DNA of 64,000 nt from Balamuthia mandrillaris. Its lineage: Eukaryota > Discosea > Longamoebia > Balamuthiidae. Shown here piece after piece: positions 45,076-56,478 of the stretch; the stretch's first letter is position 1; the number at the start of each line of letters is the position of its first letter. Made by a program: the position numbers and the translations under genes. The notes beneath the pieces were generated by a model. It made no database searches. It had not been told where the DNA came from and worked only from the letters and a program-made list of their open reading frames with translations. The stretch spans positions 29,206 to 93,205 of the forward strand of contig JAVKOQ010000207.1 of assembly GCA_031835245.1 (NCBI GenBank), given 5' to 3'.

Positions 45076-46196
45076 ATGGAAGAAACCAGGGAGAAACCCA
45101 GCGAGTTCCCCAAGCAGCAGCAGGAGCTGCCGGGGCTGCAGGAGAAGATGACCCCCCGCCCGCAGACCACCTTCCCCTCCTACCAGGGCTCCAACAAGCT
45201 GAAGGGCAGGGTGGCCCTGGTCACCGGAGGGGACAGCGGCATCGGGCAGGCCGTTTGCGTGTTGTTCGCTCGCGAAGGCGCCAACGTCGTCGTCTCTTAC
45301 CTGGTTCGTGTTTTATTATTTTTTTGTTTTCTTTTTCTCTCTTTCTCTTTCTTTCTTTTTTTCATTTTTCTTTTTTATTTTAAAGTTATTCTTTTTTTTC
45401 TGTTTTTTTTAAATATTTTGTTAAATAAACTTTTATTTAATTTTATGATGATTAACTAAAATAAAACCAACAACAGGAGGAAGAGGAGAAGGACGCCCAA
45501 AAGACCAAAGAGTTGGTCGAGAAGGAAGGCTGCAAGGCCCTGCTCTGCCCCGGCGACATCTCCCAAAGGCAACACTGCTTCAACTTGGTTGAAAAGAGTT
45601 CGTTTATTTTTATCATTTTTATCAAACTTTTATTCAAGTGTTTTATATTAACTTTATATTTTTTTAAAAAAAAAGCTATCAACGAGTTCGGCAAGCTGGA
45701 CATCCTCGTCAACAACGCGGCGGTGCAGTACGTCCAAGAGAACCTGGAGGACATCAGCGAGGGGCAGCTGGAGAAGACCTTCCGCACCAACATCTTCTCC
45801 ATGTTCTTCCTCGCGCAGGCCGCCTTGAAGCACATGAAAGAGGGCGGCTGCATCATCAACTCCAGCTCCGTCAACGCCTTCAAAGGGCATGCCGTGCTCA
45901 TCGACTACACGGCCACCAAGGGAGCCATCCAGGGCTTCACCAGGAGCCTGGCGCAGAACCTGGCGCCGAGGGGCATTCGCGTGAACGCCGTTGCGCCGGG
46001 ACCCATTTGGACGCCGCTCATCCCTGGCAGTTTTGAGGAGGAGAAGGTGGCCAAGTTTGGGCAGAACACCCTGTTGGGAAGGGCGGGGCAGCCGGAGGAG
46101 GTGGCCCCGAGCTACGTGTTCCTGGCCTCGGCGGACGCGTCGTACATGACCGGACAGACATTGCATCCCAACGGAGGATATATCGTCAATGCTTAA
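45076..46196 (+). CDS. Short-chain dehydrogenase/reductase, cytosolic-type paralogue
   Basis: Three exons close in phase: 45076-45303, 45477-45597, 45676-46196 (289 residues). Motifs: [34 protein letters not shown]. It begins [14 protein letters not shown] directly, without the presequence exon of the 9,938-11,369 gene. Two of the intron positions and the last-exon length (521 bases) are identical to that paralogue, and the final about 45 bases are nearly identical in DNA. Its codons are much richer in G/C third positions than those of its neighbours, which hints at high expression. It probably oxidises or reduces an alcohol/ketone or sugar with NAD(P); the substrate is unknown. Confidence 0.92.
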
Positions 46197-46220
46197 CAAG
46201 CGAAGAGAATGGAGACATAT

Positions 46221-46260
<40 letters not shown>

Positions 46261-46358
46261 TGAAGCAGGTAATAAATAATTAATAAATAACATAAACGCA
46301 CCACAACAGTTTCCTCCGGTCTCTTCTCTTTCATTCTGTTGCTGAGGACGCAAAGGGA

Positions 46359-46576
46359 CTACCAGTCAAGAGAAAGGCGAGCAGAGCTGCCTTTTCGTTT
46401 GGCAGGATCATCGCTGGATGCGGAATAAAAGTGAGAGAACCAACGTCGGAACTTGGCGATCGGGCCGTCGTTCAAAACCAGAACGGGTTTGTGGCGGAAC
46501 GTTTTGTTGTTCCATATAGGAATGTCCCTCTCGAATTGGACGAGAATGCCTTTCAATGATATTTTGGCGAAGAACC

Positions 46577-46635
<59 letters not shown>

Positions 46636-46980
46636 GAAGAGATGCTCTTATTAGGGTTATTCACGAAGAGAAGAAAGCCCGAGAGAAGAGCGAAGTCATA
46701 ACAGATAGAAGGGAGAAGAGAGGACAACAGAAAAGAAGAAAGGAAAGCGAACCGTGGGACTTTAGGTTCTGCAAAAACGGCGTGTTTAACGATGAGTAGC
46801 TGCTCGTTGATTGGGGTGGGTGTTTGGATGACGACCAACCGACCAAACATGGTCATAAAGTCAAGATGGATGATTCCTGGGCCTACTTGGGTTGCTTTCA
46901 CATGTAATTGTGAACCTGAAACGAGAAAACAAAATGTTATGAAATGGGAAACGGAGGGAGAGGGAGAGAAGAGAGAAAGG

Positions 46981-47035
<55 letters not shown>

Positions 47036-48182
47036 TAAACAACCAACCTGGAACCTTCCATCCGTTCAGCGTAACATAAGGCTTAATGTCCACATATGCA
47101 AGATGAACATCAGGAGCCTCTCCTGGTCGCCACTCCAACTCCCATTTGTGGTTGATGAGCTTGTCAAGACCGAGCCCAGGTATCATAAAGGGAATGTGCA
47201 AGACGTCCAGATGAGTGTAGTCAGCCACGTTTTCTGGGATGTCTTGTATGTGAGTGTTGACCTCGTGTTCGGCTCTTGCGTGATATACCCAAGAAGAAGG
47301 TGATCCTCCTTTGAGTTCTGGAATGACTGGCACTTGCCTTTAACGTATCACGTATTATTAGGCAGAAAGAATGCATAACAAAGAGAAAAGAAAGGTTACC
47401 ATTCGGGTGGAGCATCATCAGCATGATACCAGACAAAGATAGCTCCATTAACCTCAGAACAAGGCCAAGAAAGAGTGTTGGCGGCTTCAGGAATTGCCTT
47501 CTTGGGAGCGTAAGGCACCTCAACGCAGTGCCCTTCGCCATCAAACTTCCATCCATGAAAAGGACATTCCAAACAATCTCCCACCACCTTGCCACCTGGT
47601 TATTTTTTGTTTGAGATGCGTATGAGAGGAGAGGAATGAAGAATGAAGAATGAAGGAAAGGAAGAAAAAAAGAGCGACTGAAGGAAAAGCAATGGAAAAG
47701 GAAGAATGGAAGGAAGCAATATATACCAGCAAGGTTAGCCCCAAGATGAGGACAATAAGCATCCAAAATGGAGACCTTTCCCTCGTCATCATCCGCACGA
47801 AAGACAGCGAGGTTCACTCCAAAGGCCTCCACGTTCTTCACCTCTCCTCTCCGCAGCTGAAACGAGTCCAACAACTTGAACCATCCATTCGGAAATGGAG
47901 GTGGTGTCTTTTTAGTAGTTTTTTTGTTTTTAAAATGAAGATGAAAAACGCAAAGGCGAGTCAGCTCTTAAGAGAGAGCGAGGAGAGCAAGCAAGAGCAA
48001 GAGAGAGCAGAGAGTGGGAGAGAGAGAGAAAGAGAGATGAGAGGGCAACAGAGAGCGGAGAGAGAGAGAGAGAGGAGAGATAGAGGGAGGGAGAGACGAG
48101 AGCACAACAAAGAAGGAAGAGAGAGTGAGAGAGAGAGAGAGAGAGAGAAAGAAAGAAAGAGGAAAGAGAGAAACGAGAGAGA

Positions 48183-48219
<37 letters not shown>

Positions 48220-48705
48220 AAGCAGCAACAACGGACAGAACAGGTGGGCAGGGAGAGAGGAGAGAGCAACAAAGAAGGGGAGGGAGAGGGTGAGAGTGAG
48301 AGAGAGCGAGAGAGAGAGGTGGTATGAGAGAGAAGAGAGAACAAAAAGAAGAGGTGAAGAGTTTGACGAGAATGACAAGAGAAAAACGGATAAAAGAACC
48401 TTGCCGCGCATCTTGTTCGTCCGGATCTCTCCTTTGGGATGCCGCCGCCCCAAAACGTCGACGTCCAACATGTCCTCCAGCTTCTTGCGGACGTCCAAGG
48501 GCCGAAACATGAAGGGCCACAAAAGCACGGAGAGAGCGGTGAGGAAGAGCGCGGAGGCGAGGCACCAGCGGTGGAGGCTCTCGTCCTCGAGGAGGAACCG
48601 CCGGAGAGCCACAAAGTCACTGCCGAAGCGGTAGAGGAGGTAGAGAAGACCGACCAGCAAACACCGGAACGCGTGACGCAGGATGAAACGCTGTTCTGAG
48701 AGCAT
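46359..48705 (-). CDS. nvd: Rieske-type sterol (cholesterol) 7-desaturase, DAF-36/Neverland family
   Basis: Six exons close in phase: 48705-48400, 47907-47727, 47595-47400, 47337-47048, 46915-46753, 46575-46359 (450 residues). Two N-terminal hydrophobic segments (CLLVGLLYLLYRF; CLASALFLTALSVLLWPF) anchor it in the ER. The Rieske centre is CPHLGANLA plus CLECPFHGW. The mononuclear iron site reads ENVADYTHLDVLH. Other family marks: PPPFPNGWFKLLDS, GGKVVGDCLECP, IPIWNNKTF. Neverland/DAF-36 enzymes introduce the 7,8 double bond of cholesterol using O2 and a reductase partner, giving 7-dehydrocholesterol. In an amoeba the sterol could be self-made or dietary. Intron 1 (48399-47908) is a long GA-rich stretch. 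Confidence 0.9.
48000..48332. repeat. GA-rich low-complexity intron
   Basis: Mixed GA, GAGAGC and GAAA units fill intron 1 of the sterol desaturase; pyrimidines lie on the sense (minus) strand. They produce long spurious open frames on both strands. Confidence 0.88.
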
Positions 48706-49278
48706 CCTGTTTTTTTTTTTTTATCGGATCGGCTGCGTAACGAATCGTGCTTCTCTATTTTTTCTGTTTTGGGAAAAAGAGAGAAAGAGAGGCGAAGAAG
48801 GAGATGAAGAAGAAGGAACCCCGGAGGAGGAGGTGGAGCTCGGCTGTTGTTGGCTGGCTGGCTTTGGTGGCGGCACAATACCAACGAACCGCACCACTTA
48901 ATTTACGCTTCGTTGCGTTGCTTTTATTTTTTTATTCTTATTATCATTATTTTGTTTGAGATAAAGCTATGTGCTTTGGAGCAGGGAGATCAGTGGCCGA
49001 CCGCAGCCCTCCCGAATGGGTTAGAAGTGGACGGATTTTGTTCCGGCAGGTTTCTGTTATATGGGGGGGCAATTTTTTTGAATTTTCGTGTTGAAATCAA
49101 AGTCAAATGGTGCACAGGTGCTGCTGTACGTCAATTGTTGTCCACGATCATTGCAGCAATCGTTGAGGAATTGACGTCGTTCAGACATCGCAACGAAAAA
49201 AAAAAAATTAACAATTTTTTTGTTTTTGCTGCAAAGAAAAGAAGAAAAGAAGGACAAGGCTCCCCCAGCACCAACACC

Positions 49279-50583
49279 ATGCAAACCCCACCCGTGGTTG
49301 GCCAAAGGTTTGGGCATCCACCACCACCTCCTCTCCTCCCTCAATACCAACCCCCACCACCGCCATCCCCACCCACACAAGGCGCTCCCCCTCCTGCCGC
49401 TGGACAGCCAGAGCAGCAAACGAGCGCTAGGCCGCCCCTCCCTTCAGGACCTGCTCCCCCGCCTCCCCCTCCCTCTTCTTCTTCTTCCGCTGCCTCCTCT
49501 TTCCCACCTCCACCTCCACCCTACACATCACCCCCTCCTCCCCCTCATTCCTCTTCTTCTGCCTCTCCTCACCCTCCACGGTCTCCTCCACCTCCACCTC
49601 CCTCCTCCTCCTCTGCCACAACGGAACCTCAACCCCCTCCTCCTCCTCCCCCCTCTCCTTCTCCTTCACAACCGCAACAGCAACAACAACAGCCATCACC
49701 ACCACCACCGTCGCCGCCGCAACAAGCACAACCATCCCCAGCAGCCACCACAAAACTACTGCTGGACTCTGAGAACGACAAGGAAATAGAGCGAGTGCTG
49801 CAGCCCGGTTGGGAGTACTGGAACCTGAACCCTTTCACGGTGCTGCGTTTGCCGCCGGAGGCCACTCTGGAGGAGGTCAAGCGGCAGTTCCGCCGCATCT
49901 CCCGGTTGGTCCATCCGGACAGGAACCCGGAGAACCCCCGCGCCCAGGACGCCTTCGAGGAGGTCAACAAGGCCTACAAGCAGCTGCAGGACGAGAAGGA
50001 GCTGGAGTTTTGCAAGGAGGTGGTCAGGGAGGCCATCGCCAGGGTAGAGGAGGCCATCAAGGAGCGCAAAAAGGAGGCCAAGCGGATGTTGGCTTTGAAG
50101 CGGCAGAACGAGGAAGGGATTGAAGGAGGAACAGAGGAGGGGGCCACCAGGACCAAACTGGTGATAGAGGAGGAGGAGGACGACGAAAAGTTTCACCAGG
50201 CGGTGCGAGTCATGACGTGCAAGATCTTTGTGGAGCTCAACGAGAAGAGAAAGAGGGCGATAGAGGTGGACGCCGCCCACAAGAAGAGAAAGCGGGAGGA
50301 GGAGCTGGCGCGCTTGAAGAGGTACCAGGAGGAGGCAGAGTACGAGAAGCTTTGGGAGGAGGGAAGAGAGCAACGGGTGGAAGGGTGGAGGCGTTTTCAA
50401 CAGCAAGGAGGCAGCGCGACGGATCAGGAGACGAAGAAAAAGAAGCGAAAGGTCTCGTCCACGCTGGATGGCTCTTCGTCATCATCGGCAGCACAGCAGA
50501 AAGCGGAGAAGAAGAAGAAGAAAAAGACGATGAGGACCATGCTTCGTCCACCGAGGTTTAAGATGGAAACAAGAGGCGAGTAA
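49279..50583 (+). CDS. J-domain protein with polyproline leader (DNAJC8/SPF31-like)
   Basis: Single exon of 434 residues from ATG 49279 (ACACCATGC). Residues 1-155 are P/S/Q-rich. The J domain lies at about 183-240 (NPFTVLRLPPEATLEEVKRQF, the HPD motif near 212-214, AFEEVNKAYKQLQ). A charged helical tail follows (EAIKERKKEAKRMLALKRQN; KRKRAIEVDAAHKKRKREEE) and basic nuclear-type signals at the end. This order (J domain starting with NPF, then a long E/K/R helix) matches DNAJC8-type spliceosome-associated J proteins, which stimulate Hsp70. The polyproline leader is unusual and could bind SH3, WW or EVH1 domains. The upstream open frame from 48847 is not needed. Confidence 0.85.
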   Translation: MQTPPVVGQRFGHPPPPPLLPQYQPPPPPSPPTQGAPPPAAGQPEQQTSARPPLPSGPAPPPPPPSSSSSAASSFPPPPPPYTSPPPPPHSSSSASPHPPRSPPPPPPSSSSATTEPQPPPPPPPSPSPSQPQQQQQQPSPPPPSPPQQAQPSPAATTKLLLDSENDKEIERVLQPGWEYWNLNPFTVLRLPPEATLEEVKRQFRRISRLVHPDRNPENPRAQDAFEEVNKAYKQLQDEKELEFCKEVVREAIARVEEAIKERKKEAKRMLALKRQNEEGIEGGTEEGATRTKLVIEEEEDDEKFHQAVRVMTCKIFVELNEKRKRAIEVDAAHKKRKREEELARLKRYQEEAEYEKLWEEGREQRVEGWRRFQQQGGSATDQETKKKKRKVSSTLDGSSSSSAAQQKAEKKKKKKTMRTMLRPPRFKMETRGE

Positions 50584-50808
50584 CGCAACACAACACAACA
50601 GTTCTTTTTTTTTTTGGTTTGTTGCTTTTTTTTTTTTCGTTGTTGTTTTGCAAACAAAAACGTTTCCTTTTCTTTTCTTTTTTTTTATTCTTTCACAAAA
50701 AAAAAGAATATAGAAAGAAAAAAAAAACTAATATACACTTTTGCTTTTTTCTCTCTTCTCCTCACAAACAGAAGGAAAAAAAAATAAAAGAGAAGAAGAA
50801 AGAAATGA

Positions 50809-52923
50809 TTACAACGTGACTTCTCCGCTTTCGGCTCCTCCGAGTTCTATCCCTCCTTCTCTTTCTACTTCTCCTCCATCCGCTTCATCTCCGCCTTCTT
50901 CTCCTTCTTCTTTCAGAGTCGTCGTACATCTCACACCAACTCCATCCTTCTCATCTCGCTCCACATCCTCCGCATACTGCCGCGAAGCCGCATAACCTTG
51001 CAACAAGTTGAGAAGAAAGTCTTGTTCGGCAGAGCTCATGAACAACATCTTTTGTGGATCGGGACACCGAAGACAACCGGGAGCGAAGACGAGCGCGAGG
51101 TTGTCCATTGTCATCTTGGTTTTGGCGACGTGCTCTTCTTGGCTCATGGCGATAAGGAAACGGAGGAGGAAAGAGATGACTTGTTTGTGGGTGAGTGGAA
51201 GGCGTTCCAGCACGGACATGGCTTTCTCTCCGGATTCTACGCCTTCTTTGGTGCATGCATCACTTTGAAAAAAAAAAAAAGTAAGAAAACGACGGTAAGA
51301 AACTTAAAAAAAAACGAAAACTTTTGAAGAGAAAAGCGAAGGGTAGAGAACTACGGTAGAGAAACTGAAAAGGGAGAACGGAATAGATGGTGAACTGAAA
51401 GAAAGAAAGAACAAAGAGGAAACGTACTAAAACTCGACAGGAATTAAAGGTTGCTCGAGTTCTCTGAACCAGAGCTTGAGGGCGCCACCGACAGTATGTA
51501 CATTGTGGCCCATGATGCTATCGTAGTTCCTCTCGTTGAGCGCTTGTTTGAGTTCGGTAATGCCCGTCGCATTTCCTGGCACACGGAAGAGACCTTCCGT
51601 CTCGAAACCTTTTTGTTTGTTATAAAACGCAAATGAGCGAAACAGGACACGTAAAGTCAAGAAAGTAACGCACCATTGAGTTGATAAATAGCTTGCGTTA
51701 AACGAACCAACAAGAAAGGTACACGAAGAGACGGGTGGTTTTCTTTTTGTGCATCCATGACGGCCTGTAGTGTTGTTCCAAAGAGGGGAGTAGGGGCTGC
51801 TTGCGTCTCTTTCTTGCCTTTCTTCTTCTTTTTGTTACGGGAGACGATTCCATCTTTTTTTTTTTTTAATTTCGTTAAATGGTTTGTTAATACAAGCAAA
51901 GGAAGAAAGAAGGTGAAAGGAAGAAGAGAGAAACGTACCTCCATATTGTAACATGGAAGAGAAATGATGTCCAACGCCCTTGTTAAGGACCTGCATGCTT
52001 CGCCTCCAATCTCTCTTATCTTTCTTCGTCGGGCGAGCGGTCAATGCCATCTCCTCTCCTTGAGCTGCCATATATTTCGACAACTCTCCAACCTCAACTG
52101 AAGAAGATAACGTTATATCAGGAGCAGAATAAGAAGTGGTAGTGGCACTTCTTTTCGGGCTTATAGGAGGCTCTGAGCGAGAGAGAATCTGACTTCCATT
52201 CCTTGGAAGTCGCTTGAGAAAGTTGCCGCTGCGAGTGAGAGCTGAACTCTTATCTTTCTGTCTGCTTCGTGGAGAGACATCTTCCAGTAGTTCTTCAGAG
52301 GATGTTACATCCTCATCTTCATCATTGCTGTTTTTCGTAGGAGCAACGTAAAAGGATTGGCCACTTTTCGCTAAAGCTTCTTGTCGTGGTGTTTTCGGTT
52401 TTGGTTCTTCTTCTTCGTCTTCACCTTCTACAGAAAAGCCCAGATTTTGGGATTTTAATTGCTGCCTCAATTCTTTTATGAAAGCCGCTTCCTCCGCATC
52501 TTGTGTCTTGGACTCCTCCGTCCCTTCGGCTTCGGCATCCTCTTTTTCACCAGTTTCTTTCTGCTCCGGCACATTTTCTTGTTCTTCTTCTCCTTTTCGG
52601 GGCAATGGCGGAGAAGTTGAAGAGTGAAACAAAGAGGAAGAAGCTTTGGCCAAAGACTTGCTTGAGCTTCTCACAACGACCGACATCCTTCTCGACAATC
52701 TTCTCATTCCGGATGACTTGCTTTCCTCCTCTTCCGTCGTTCCCAAATGTTCGGCCCATTTTCTGGCCGTCTCTGGAGAGGAGGAAGGTGATGGGAAGTC
52801 TGGAGAGATTATTCCGTCTCCTTCTTTGTCGTTGGCACAAGAGGGAGTCGCTGAGCTGGTTGCCCTTCTTCTGCGTTGACCTTTTTTTTAAGTTTCAAGT
52901 GAGACAACGAAAAGAAATACGAA

Positions 52924-52966
<43 letters not shown>

Positions 52967-53745
52967 GGAAGCAAAAAGCCAGCAGAGCCAGCAGGGAGAA
53001 TTACGCAGAGAAGAGAGAAGTAAGAGGAAGAAAGAGAGCGAGAGAAGTTAAGAAATAATAGTGAAAAGAGAAAGAGCCGCAAACCAGTAGGGGAGTTCAT
53101 TTCCATTCTTCTGCGCAGCTCTTCCACTTTCTGCCTCCTGAGCTCCTTCTCTACCTCCGTCTCTCCGCCCTGCGCCTGCTTTCTCCGCCGTATCTCCTCC
53201 ACGACGCCCTCCTTGAGCGCCTGCTCCGTCCTCAGCGCCTCAAGCTCTTTCTGCCGTTCGGCCAGCATTTCCCTCTCCTTTCTCTGTCTCTCCTCCCTCT
53301 CCTTTCTCTCCTCTTCCGTTAGCTCCCTGGGCGAGGAGGAGCCAGAGGAAGCGGCGGAGGAGGAGGCGGTGGAAGAGGCGTTCAGGCGAGATTTAAGCGG
53401 GGAGGAGGGGGAAGGAGGGGAGGCGCTGGAGGAGAGAGAGTCCAGGCCTTTGGGGCGAACCATGCGAGAGCTGAGGGTCTTGGTGAGGCGCTTGAGGCCC
53501 GCTGCCGACTTGTGGTTGGCCAAGGAGATGGGTGAAGAGGGAGAGGAGTGAGGGGACGAAGAGGACAAATCCGGAGAGGAGGAAGGGGAGTCCTTAAGCT
53601 TCACTTGTCGTTGCGGAGAAGGGGAAGAGGAGCCATCGCTGCCTCCGGAGGTGGAACCGCTCGATGCCTTTTGGGTCTTGATCGTTTTGGAGGAGCTTGA
53701 AGCGGAGGATTTGTTTTTGAGGCGAAACCTCCCGCTCTTATTCAT
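50809..53745 (-). CDS. RhoGAP-domain protein
   Basis: Five exons close in phase: 53745-53085, 52880-51939, 51853-51674, 51608-51428, 51262-50809 (805 residues). Residues 1-220 are S/P-rich and then a coiled helix (ERQKELEALRTEQALK). Residues 221-530 are charged and disordered. The RhoGAP domain spans about 545-760: TPLFGTTLQAVM, VPFLLVRLTQAIYQLNG, FETEGLFRVPGNA with the catalytic arginine, HTVGGALKLWFRELEQPLIP, LPLTHKQVISFLLRFL and MTMDNLALVFAPGCLR. It should switch Rho-family GTPases off, opposing the RhoGEF at 16.3-21.1 kb. The donor of exon 4 follows an apparent TAG, which is rebuilt to TAT by splicing. The tail is E/G-rich. Confidence 0.92.
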
Positions 53746-54314
53746 TTTTTTTTTTTTTTTGGGGAAGGGTGCTGTTTTGTTCAGAGTCACACACACACAC
53801 ACCTCCCTCCGTGTGCCCTTCCTAACCCTTTTTCTCTACTCTTTTTTTTTTTTGCTGTTTAACGTTGGTTGTTCTTTTTTGTTTGCTCTTTGCCTTGCCG
53901 CTACTTCTTCGCCCCCCAATAATAATAATAACAATAATAAAAAAATAAAAGGGGGAGGCGTTACGGGGAAAGGGGGGGGGGAGTGTAGTCTCGACAACAA
54001 ACCCACACCCGCCGGAGCACCGTTACCGCTCACAAAAACGACAAAGTAGTAGTCGTTCGTGGATAAGCCCACAATTTGGTGTGCGTGCAATTATTATCCT
54101 CGAATGAATTAATTACTTGAAAAGAAATGGCAAGGGCGGCGAAAGGCAGCCAAGGGCGTCCCCGCGCTTCTCTGCCACGGTATGCGGGGGAGGATTGGTG
54201 TCGACATGGACCACGGCGGAACCGAACCGTTGCGCGTTGGTCGACATGTCGACAGACACCATTTCACATGTCGTCATGGATATTATTTTCATGGGGCAGG
54301 AAGAAGCAACAACG
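53746..54314. other. Intergenic
   Basis: Poly-T, (AC)n (near 53790) and AATAATAAT tracts. No gene supported. Confidence 0.5.
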
Positions 54315-55459
54315 TTAGGGGGCAGAGGCGTGTTGATGAACGCAGCGAAAGGTGATGTTGATGCGAGGGGTGCTCACCCCCATGCGTTGCGGCAGGGCGT
54401 GCTTCCAGTGGCTCTGTGTCGGCGCCTTCATCACCAATAAGCTCCCGTGGCCCAGTTTCACCGTCCTGGTCTTTTTTCTCCTCTTCCCCCCTCCTCCCGC
54501 CTCTTCTTTCTGCTTATGTTGAAAGACAAAGTCCCTCTCCGCTCCGAGGCTGATGCTGGCGATGCTGCTCCCAGGAACCAGCCCCGTCTCGTCATCCGAA
54601 TGCAACCCCATGTAGTCCTTCCCATCGGCATAATAGTTGAGCAACGCAAAATTGTATCGAGCCCCGCTGCCGCCTCGCCCCTCTCCTTCTCCTCCGTTTC
54701 CACCCCCTTCCCGTTGCTCCAACCCCAGCACTTTCTCTCTGGCCCGCCTCATCAGCTCCGTCCAGCCGCATTGCACGGTCTTGGTGGTGCCGGCATAGGA
54801 ATAGGACATGCCGGGCTCTCCCTGGGTGGAGACCAGGCGCTTGGGTTTGACGGTCTTTCGGAAGAGGAGGGCCTCCTCTTGCTTCCAGGTGCATTGCTCG
54901 TGGAGCTCCTGGAAGAGGGCAGTGGCTTCTTGGTGGGAAAGAAAGCTGGGATAGTATCCACCACCCCATCTGCTGGGTCGTCGAGAACGTGAATGACTTT
55001 GGGTGTTCGTTGTCGTTTTGGGGAGGAAGAAAGAGGAGAGAAGAAGTGCGTGATGGAAGGAGAAAGCTTGGGCGGAGGCTTTGGGGTGAAAATGGCAGAA
55101 GAGAAGGAACGTGGACCTAGGGAGGGAGTGCTGATGCTCGTATTTACAGACGTTGGTTGAGAGGCTGGAGTTGGTTCAGAGTTCAACAAAGAAGCGGAAG
55201 AGGAAGAGGAAGAAGAAGAAGAACAACAACAACAACAAGAAGAAGAACTTGTAGACGAAGAACAGGAACAAGAGGAAAGCGCCTCCTCTTCCCGCTTTTC
55301 GTTTGTTGAAGGCTCCTTTCTCTTCCTACTCGTCTCTGCGTTCTTACATGCTTCCTCCACCAACCGCCACTCGTTTTCCTCCACAACTTCCACCTCCACT
55401 TCTTCCGCCTCACCGCCCAACTCCCTCTCCTCTGTTGCCTCTTCTTGCTTTCTCCTCAT
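54315..55459 (-). CDS. AlkB-type 2-oxoglutarate/Fe(II) dioxygenase, with an apparent frame break
   Basis: ATG 55459 opens a disordered E/S/C-rich leader of about 160 residues ending VIHVLDDPADGVV. The catalytic part continues in another frame: YYPSFLSHQEATALFQELH, TWKQEEALL, ARYNFALLNYYADG, GLHSDDE (iron ligands H and D), HGSLLVMKAPTQSHWKHALP (second H) and RINITFR (the RxNxTxR signature). These are ALKBH2/3-type nucleic-acid demethylase motifs. Between the two parts the frame changes near 54,957-54,962. Dropping two bases (GA) would give VVYYPSFLS. A short intron using the pyrimidine-rich stretch upstream is the alternative. All catalytic residues are present, so an active enzyme is likely if the frame is resolved by splicing or is an assembly error. 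Confidence 0.75.
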
Positions 55460-55672
55460 AGCGTGTGTGGGAATGTGTTTTCCAGGAATACTTTTAAACT
55501 TATTTCTTCCAAGAAAAACTAGTATTTTCTTGGAAAAATTTCTCCACTTTAATTTCACAAAAAAATACACGTAACGCGAAAAGAAGCCCCGGCTGGCACC
55601 AGCGCAGAAGCCAAGGCCTTTTGGGTGGGTGCTGTCGCAGCGCTCGACAGCGGGGCCTTCAAATGGGTGGGC

Positions 55673-56249
55673 ATGAAGCGAGTGCCCAACTGCGCCCTGG
55701 CCAGCCATCCCATCTGGCGGCAGCCCAACGGCGACGTCATCATCAAGAACTTCAATGGCAGCTCGGAGGACTTGGAAAAGCTGATAGAACCTTTCGGCCA
55801 GGTGCACGCCTTTGGCACGAGCACATTTCGTGGGGAGACAGAGGCCAACGTGCATTTTTCCAATGCGGAGGAAGCGCAAAAGGCCATCGCAGCCCTGCAC
55901 GAGACGGAGCTCAACGGAGTTAAGATGCAGGTGTTCAGCAAGAACGCCACCTTCGGCCCTGAGTGGATCTCTTGCTACAGCTATCCAACATCCAGTTTCG
56001 AGCCTTTTATTGAGGTAAAGAGGAGGAAAAAAAAAAAACACCTGCCGCCCTCGTTGTTATCTTCATTCTTGTTTCGTTTGCTTACTCTTTATTGCTGTTC
56101 ACTAGGAGGTGAAGGAGGTGAGTGTGGACTACGAAAACGATGAGGAATCGGAGGACTACCTCAACACATCGGCCACCTACGAGATCACGTTCAAAGACCC
56201 TTCCTTTGCGGAACATCTCCAGGTCGGTAACTCTTGGTGGGGTCGCTGA
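55673..56249 (+). CDS. RNA-recognition-motif protein
   Basis: Two exons close in phase 0: 55673-56014 and 56106-56249 (161 residues). The RRM lies near residues 18-92: GDVIIKNFNG (RNP2-like), EDLEKLIEPFGQV, GETEANVHFSNAEEAQKAI (RNP1-like) and GVKMQVFSKN. A C-terminal extension rich in D/E (DYENDEESEDYLN) and an ITFKDPSFAEHL segment follow. The open frame continues upstream of ATG 55673 (AFWVGAVAALDSGAFKWVG) without another ATG, so the true N-terminus may be longer or use an unseen exon. The start is 213 bases from the divergent AlkB gene. An alternative 3' end splices at 56222 into a frame ending at 56490. Confidence 0.65.
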
Positions 56250-56478
56250 CGGCCCCCGAACCCAACCACCAAAATATATACACAAACTTTTAACACGACA
56301 CCCTTTTGATTGCTTGGCCGAAACCAAGGAACGCAAGACTCCTGCGAATCTTGGTTCCAGTCGCAATGGACGCTTTGAAAAGGTCTGGAAAACGAACGGC
56401 TGGTGCCTTTCGTTGTTTTCGTTTTTCTTTTTTTATAATTATTTTGGTGCATGTTCGCTGCAGAGAGAAACACCTCCA

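Noticed and set aside
48000-48620. Long R/E-rich and S/L-rich open frames on both strands
   Set aside because: They are products of the GA satellite in intron 1 of the sterol desaturase, which lacks stops in several frames.
51426-51432. In-frame TAG at the end of RhoGAP exon 4 as a true stop
   Set aside because: The stop is split by a GTACGT donor; splicing gives TAT and the RhoGAP fold continues in exon 5 (LPLTHKQVISFLLRFL).
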